A stretch of 7,697 bases of DNA, from NCBI GenBank assembly GCA_025929595.1, contig JAICQA010000124.1, positions 1 to 7,697 of the forward strand. Reading direction: 5' to 3'. Each line of letters begins with the position of its first letter. The first letter of the stretch is position 1. Below the pieces are notes generated by a model that was given only the letters and a program-made list of their open reading frames with translations, was not told the origin of the DNA and searched no databases. The position numbers and the translations under genes were made by a program. This document shows positions 4,625-7,697 of the stretch, in pieces. Source of the stretch: Xanthobacteraceae bacterium (GTDB taxonomy: Bacteria > Pseudomonadota > Alphaproteobacteria > Rhizobiales > Xanthobacteraceae).

Positions 4625-6364
4625 ATGAACGCGCCCGACAAACTTGCGATCGCCGCCGCCCAGTTGAACGCAACGGTCGGAGACATCGCAGGCAACCTCG
4701 AAAAAGCGCGCCTCGCCCGCCGCGAAGGCGCGGCCGCGGGCGCAGACATCGTCGTTTTTTCCGAGCTTTTCATCGCGGGCTACCCGCCCGAAGACCTCGT
4801 CCTCAAGCCGGCCTTTCAGGCGGCCTGCCGCACCGCGATCGAGACGCTCGCGCGCGAGACGGCGGACGGGGGGCCCGCGCTCCTGATCGGCTCGCCATGG
4901 GTCGAGGACGGCAAGGTCTATAACGCCGTTTGCTTGCTCGCCGACGGCCGCATTCAGGGTGTGCGCTTCAAGGTCGACCTGCCGAACTATGGCGTGTTCG
5001 ACGAAAAGCGCGTCTTCGCCCAAGGGCCGATGCCGGGCCCGCTCAATTTCAAGGGCGTGCGCATCGGCGCACCGGTCTGCGAGGATATGTGGACGCCCGA
5101 CGTCACGGAGTGTCTCGCCGAAACCGGCGCGGAAATTTTACTCGTTCCGAACGGCTCGCCCTATCATCACGGCAAGGAAGACGTGCGGCTCAACCTGGCG
5201 GTCGCCCGCGTCACCGAAACCGGCTTGCCGCTCGTTTATGTCAATCAGGTCGGGGGGCAGGACGAGCTTGTCTTCGACGGCTCGTCCTTCGCGCTCAATG
5301 CCGACCGCTCGCTCGCCTTTCACATGTCGTCGTTCCTCGAAGGCGTGCAGGTGACGCACTGGAAGCGCGACGGTGGGAGCTGGCGCTGCACGGACGGCCC
5401 GAAGGTAAATGTGATCGAAGGCGACGAGGCCGATTACGCGGCTTGCGTCCTCGGTCTGCGCGACTACGTCGATAAAAACGGCTTCCCCGGCGTCGTGCTG
5501 GGCCTCTCCGGCGGCATCGATTCCTCGCTCGTGGCGGCGATGGCTGTCGACGCGCTCGGTGCGCAGCGCGTGCACGGCCTGATGCTGCCCTACAAATATA
5601 CGTCGCAAGAGTCGTTCGGCGACGCCGAGTCGCTCGCGGCGAAACTCGGTGTCCGCTACGACATTGTGCCGATCGCGCCGGCAGTTGAAGGCCTCGAGCA
5701 AAGCCTCGCCTCGCTCTTCAAGGGTATGCCGCGCGATACGACGGAAGAGAACATCCAGGCGCGCGCCCGCGGCATTATCCTGATGTCGGTCTCAAACAAA
5801 TTCGGCTCGATGGTCCTCACGACCGGCAACAAATCCGAAATGTCGGTTGGCTACGCAACCCTTTATGGCGACATGAATGGCGGTTTCAACCCGGTGAAGG
5901 ATCTCTACAAGACCGAGGTTTATCGCCTGAGCCGCCTGCGCAATCGCTGGAAGCCGATCGGCGCGCTCGGGCCGGATGGCGCCGTCATCCCGGAAAGCGC
6001 GATCACCAAGGCGCCGACCGCCGAACTGCGCGAGAACCAGAAGGACCAGGACACGCTGCCTCCCTATGACGTGCTCGACCAGATTCTCGACCGGCTCGTC
6101 GAGCGCGAGCAGCCGGTGCATGAGATCGCGGCGGCGGGCTTCGACACGGACACCGTGCGCCGTGTCGAGAAGATGCTGCACGCCGCCGAGTACAAGCGCC
6201 GCCAGGCCGCACCGGGTGTGAAAGTGACGCTGAAGAATTTCGGCCGCGACCGGCGCTATCCGATCACCAACCGATTCCGCGATCCCGGCACGAAGCCGGC
6301 GGCGCCGGATGCTTCGCTCGTGAGCGGAGCCGTGCCGACGCGCGGCGAGTCGGTCGATTTCTGA
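4625..6364 (+). CDS. nadE: Glutamine-dependent NAD+ synthetase
   Basis: It catalyses the last step of NAD+ synthesis: ATP-dependent amidation of nicotinic acid adenine dinucleotide using ammonia from glutamine, in the cytoplasm. The 579 residues hold two fused domains. The N-terminal nitrilase-type glutaminase has the triad Glu47 (FSELF), Lys116 (RFKVDLPNYGVFDEKR) and Cys152 (GAPVCEDMW). The C-terminal synthetase (from about 270) has the ATP-pyrophosphatase P-loop LSGGIDSS (294-301), then LPYKYTSQES (321-330), TTGNKSEMSVGYATLYGDMNGG (399-420) and the conserved IPESAITKAPTAEL (455-468). All key residues are present. The ATG at 4625 fits the family N-terminus (LAIAAAQLNATVGDIAGN), but no Shine-Dalgarno sequence is visible before it. 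A strong hairpin precedes it. It converges, with a 12-nt gap, on the YdeI/OmdA-like gene. Confidence 0.97.
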   Translation: MNAPDKLAIAAAQLNATVGDIAGNLEKARLARREGAAAGADIVVFSELFIAGYPPEDLVLKPAFQAACRTAIETLARETADGGPALLIGSPWVEDGKVYNAVCLLADGRIQGVRFKVDLPNYGVFDEKRVFAQGPMPGPLNFKGVRIGAPVCEDMWTPDVTECLAETGAEILLVPNGSPYHHGKEDVRLNLAVARVTETGLPLVYVNQVGGQDELVFDGSSFALNADRSLAFHMSSFLEGVQVTHWKRDGGSWRCTDGPKVNVIEGDEADYAACVLGLRDYVDKNGFPGVVLGLSGGIDSSLVAAMAVDALGAQRVHGLMLPYKYTSQESFGDAESLAAKLGVRYDIVPIAPAVEGLEQSLASLFKGMPRDTTEENIQARARGIILMSVSNKFGSMVLTTGNKSEMSVGYATLYGDMNGGFNPVKDLYKTEVYRLSRLRNRWKPIGALGPDGAVIPESAITKAPTAELRENQKDQDTLPPYDVLDQILDRLVEREQPVHEIAAAGFDTDTVRRVEKMLHAAEYKRRQAAPGVKVTLKNFGRDRRYPITNRFRDPGTKPAAPDASLVSGAVPTRGESVDF

Positions 6365-6376
6365 ATTCGCCCGTCC

Positions 6377-6661
6377 TCACTTCCCGCGCCACGCCATTCC
6401 CATGTAGCCATGGCCGGCGGCAAGCTCCTTGAGCATCTGCCGCAGCCGCTTGAGCTTGGTGGACTCGAGTTTCGCGGAATTGATCCACCACAGATAATCG
6501 TTGCGCTGATAGGGCGGGCGGGCACGATAGGCTTCCGTGAGCTTATGGTCGGCAAGCGCAGCGCGCACGAACCGCGGCATGGGTTGGCGCGGCCGCCGCA
6601 GAGGCGCCGTTCTGTGGCTCGTCGCGCGTTTGCTTTTGCGTGATTTCGTTGGTCTTGCCAT
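6377..6661 (-). CDS. Small stand-alone YdeI/OmpD-associated (OmdA-like) protein
   Basis: A 94-residue basic protein. The first 27 residues are rich in Lys, Arg, Ser and Pro and look disordered. The rest, MPRFVRAALADHKLTEAYRARPPYQRNDYLWWI (28-60) followed by AKLESTKLKRLRQMLKEL and ending GYMGMAWRGK, matches the C-terminal YdeI/OmdA domain (Pfam PF13376) as I remember it, especially the PPYQ-ND-WI and K-RL-QML parts. Full YdeI proteins are about twice this length with an extra N-terminal domain that is absent here. The biochemical role of the family is unsettled; some members are linked to resistance to bacteriocins or host peptides. It starts 15 nt after the DUF2865 stop on the same strand, so the two are probably co-transcribed. 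The ATG at 6580 (M28) is an alternative start; neither has a strong ribosome-binding site. Confidence 0.82.
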   Translation of the reverse strand: MARPTKSRKSKRATSHRTAPLRRPRQPMPRFVRAALADHKLTEAYRARPPYQRNDYLWWINSAKLESTKLKRLRQMLKELAAGHGYMGMAWRGK

Positions 6662-6676
6662 GACAAGACCCGCGAT

Positions 6677-7697
6677 TCAGCGCACCGGATAAAACTGCGG
6701 CCCGACAATCCGCACCCGGCGGTTGCTTTGCAGCGGAGTAAGCGGCGCCTCTTCCTTTGCAGCCGGCGCGGACTCCGCCGCTGCCGCCGGCGTGCTTTTG
6801 CCGGCGCCGGACGCGCCTTTTTGCGTCACGGGCCGGGCTTGCGACATTTGCTTCGCGCGCTGCTCGGTGACCACGATGTCGCCGCGCTGGAGCGTCTCAT
6901 CGCGTCCCACGCCGAGTGCTTCCGCCCAGCTCTCTCCCGCCGCGCGGCAGGAGCAGGACGTGTCGAATGACTGCCGGTATTTGAAGGCGTTCGGCATCTC
7001 CGTATAGGGAATGCCGTTGATCGAGATCGCCTGATCGACTTCCTCGCCGGGGTTGCGATGGGAGAACAGCATCGTCTCGGCGGCCGGGCAAAGACGCTGA
7101 CACGTTTGCGCGTCGTCGTTGAAGCGCGCGGGCACGGTCGCAAAGCTGATCGGGAAAAAGAATCCGTCGCAGGTCCGTACGCAGAGCGTCCGGTAGGTCC
7201 CGGCCATCGGCATATCGAGCGGCGCCTGGTCGATGGTGCTTTCCTCACGCAATCCGCTGCCGAACAGGGCTTCCAGCAGCCCGCGCGGGCGTTGCGGTTG
7301 CGGGGCCGCCTGCCGGTACTGCGGCCCGCAATTGTTCTGTGCCAGCTGCGATACCAGTTGGCGGCGCTGCAGATCGCGATTGAGGTCGGTGCTGCCACCG
7401 CGCAGATTGCCGAGCTCGGAGATCATGCGCTCGAGATTGTTGCGCATGCGGCCGATCTGGTTGTTGAGCCCGTCGCACTGCGGCGGACGCGTGTTGCCGA
7501 AGAGAAAAAATCCGCCACCCGTGTCGCAGCCGAGCCGCTTCGCCTGCACGATGGTCTGGTCGAGTTCGAAACGCTGGCGCTGGATTGCTTCTTCGTAGCG
7601 CCGTGTTTGCTCGGGGTTGGCTCCGCCGGTGGCGGCCGTATTGAGTTGGGCAAGCGACGCCTCAAGCCGCACGCATACCGCGCTGCCCGGCTGGTCG
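6677..7697 (-). CDS. DUF2865 family protein, N-terminus cut by window edge
   Basis: The minus-strand frame is open to the right edge. A GTG at 7672 could give 331 residues, but codons continue upstream without a stop (DQPGSAV then CVRLEASLAQLN), and the family normally has an N-terminal export signal, so the true start is probably outside the window. In order: a coiled-coil-like part (EQTRRYEEAIQRQRFELDQTIV), a Gly/Phe patch GGGFFLFG, a second helical part (INNQ-like IGRMRNNLERMISEL), then the conserved DUF2865 core TYRTLCVRTCDGFFFPISFATVP, followed by CQRLCP, SHRNPGEEVDQAIS and TSCSCR. The Ala/Lys/Pro-rich tail is low complexity and ends VRIVGPQFYPVR. Many cysteines occur in CxxxC, CxxxC and CxC arrangements, which fits disulfides in an exported protein. 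Function unknown. It leads a probable two-gene unit with the YdeI-like gene. Confidence 0.88.
   Translation of the reverse strand, partial: DQPGSAVCVRLEASLAQLNTAATGGANPEQTRRYEEAIQRQRFELDQTIVQAKRLGCDTGGGFFLFGNTRPPQCDGLNNQIGRMRNNLERMISELGNLRGGSTDLNRDLQRRQLVSQLAQNNCGPQYRQAAPQPQRPRGLLEALFGSGLREESTIDQAPLDMPMAGTYRTLCVRTCDGFFFPISFATVPARFNDDAQTCQRLCPAAETMLFSHRNPGEEVDQAISINGIPYTEMPNAFKYRQSFDTSCSCRAAGESWAEALGVGRDETLQRGDIVVTEQRAKQMSQARPVTQKGASGAGKSTPAAAAESAPAAKEEAPLTPLQSNRRVRIVGPQFYPVR

Noticed and set aside
4328..5023. Minus-strand open frame of 231 codons opposite the nadE start and the intergenic region
   Set aside because: Antisense to nadE and overlapping DUF1080 in another frame; no family signature.
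6785..6815. Repeated GCCGGC blocks near the DUF2865 C-terminus
   Set aside because: They lie in the codons of a low-complexity Ala/Gly/Pro-rich tail and are explained by composition.

Overview
The window is GC-rich chromosomal DNA that reads as an alphaproteobacterium of the order Hyphomicrobiales (Bradyrhizobium, Rhodopseudomonas, Afipia or Pseudolabrys-like). This rests on the high GC, tightly packed genes, a class II DAHP synthase, a fused glutamine-dependent NAD+ synthetase and a DUF2865 protein, a family I know mainly from this order. Genus is inference. No tRNA, rRNA, CRISPR array, insertion sequence, phage gene or attachment site was seen, and base composition looks uniform by eye.

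Layout from left to right. (1) A luciferase-like flavin-dependent oxidoreductase on the minus strand, cut by the left edge, is divergent from a MarR-family regulator on the plus strand. The ~170 bp between them holds a perfect 12-bp palindrome inside the spacer of a candidate promoter, plus a second candidate promoter facing the other way; the two share one TTGCAA -35 hexamer. This looks like a self-contained regulated pair. (2) A COG4757-type alpha/beta hydrolase on the minus strand converges with marR and is divergent from a class II DAHP synthase, the first enzyme of the shikimate pathway. (3) The DAHP synthase ends in a perfect 12-bp stem-loop covering its last codons and converges on a small exported DUF1080 protein (minus strand). 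(4) A 181-bp divergent region separates DUF1080 from nadE and holds a long stem-loop in the presumed nadE leader. (5) nadE converges on a two-gene minus-strand unit: a DUF2865 exported-type protein, cut by the right edge, followed 15 nt later by a small stand-alone YdeI/OmdA-like protein.

The genes do not form one pathway. DAHP synthase (aromatic amino acids) and NadE (NAD+ synthesis) are housekeeping enzymes. The oxidoreductase/MarR pair is probably a small inducible module with unknown substrate. The remaining genes are accessory and poorly characterised. I found no convincing new multi-gene system. The items most worth checking are regulatory DNA: the oxidoreductase/MarR promoter-operator region, the nadE leader hairpin and the aroG 3' stem-loop.
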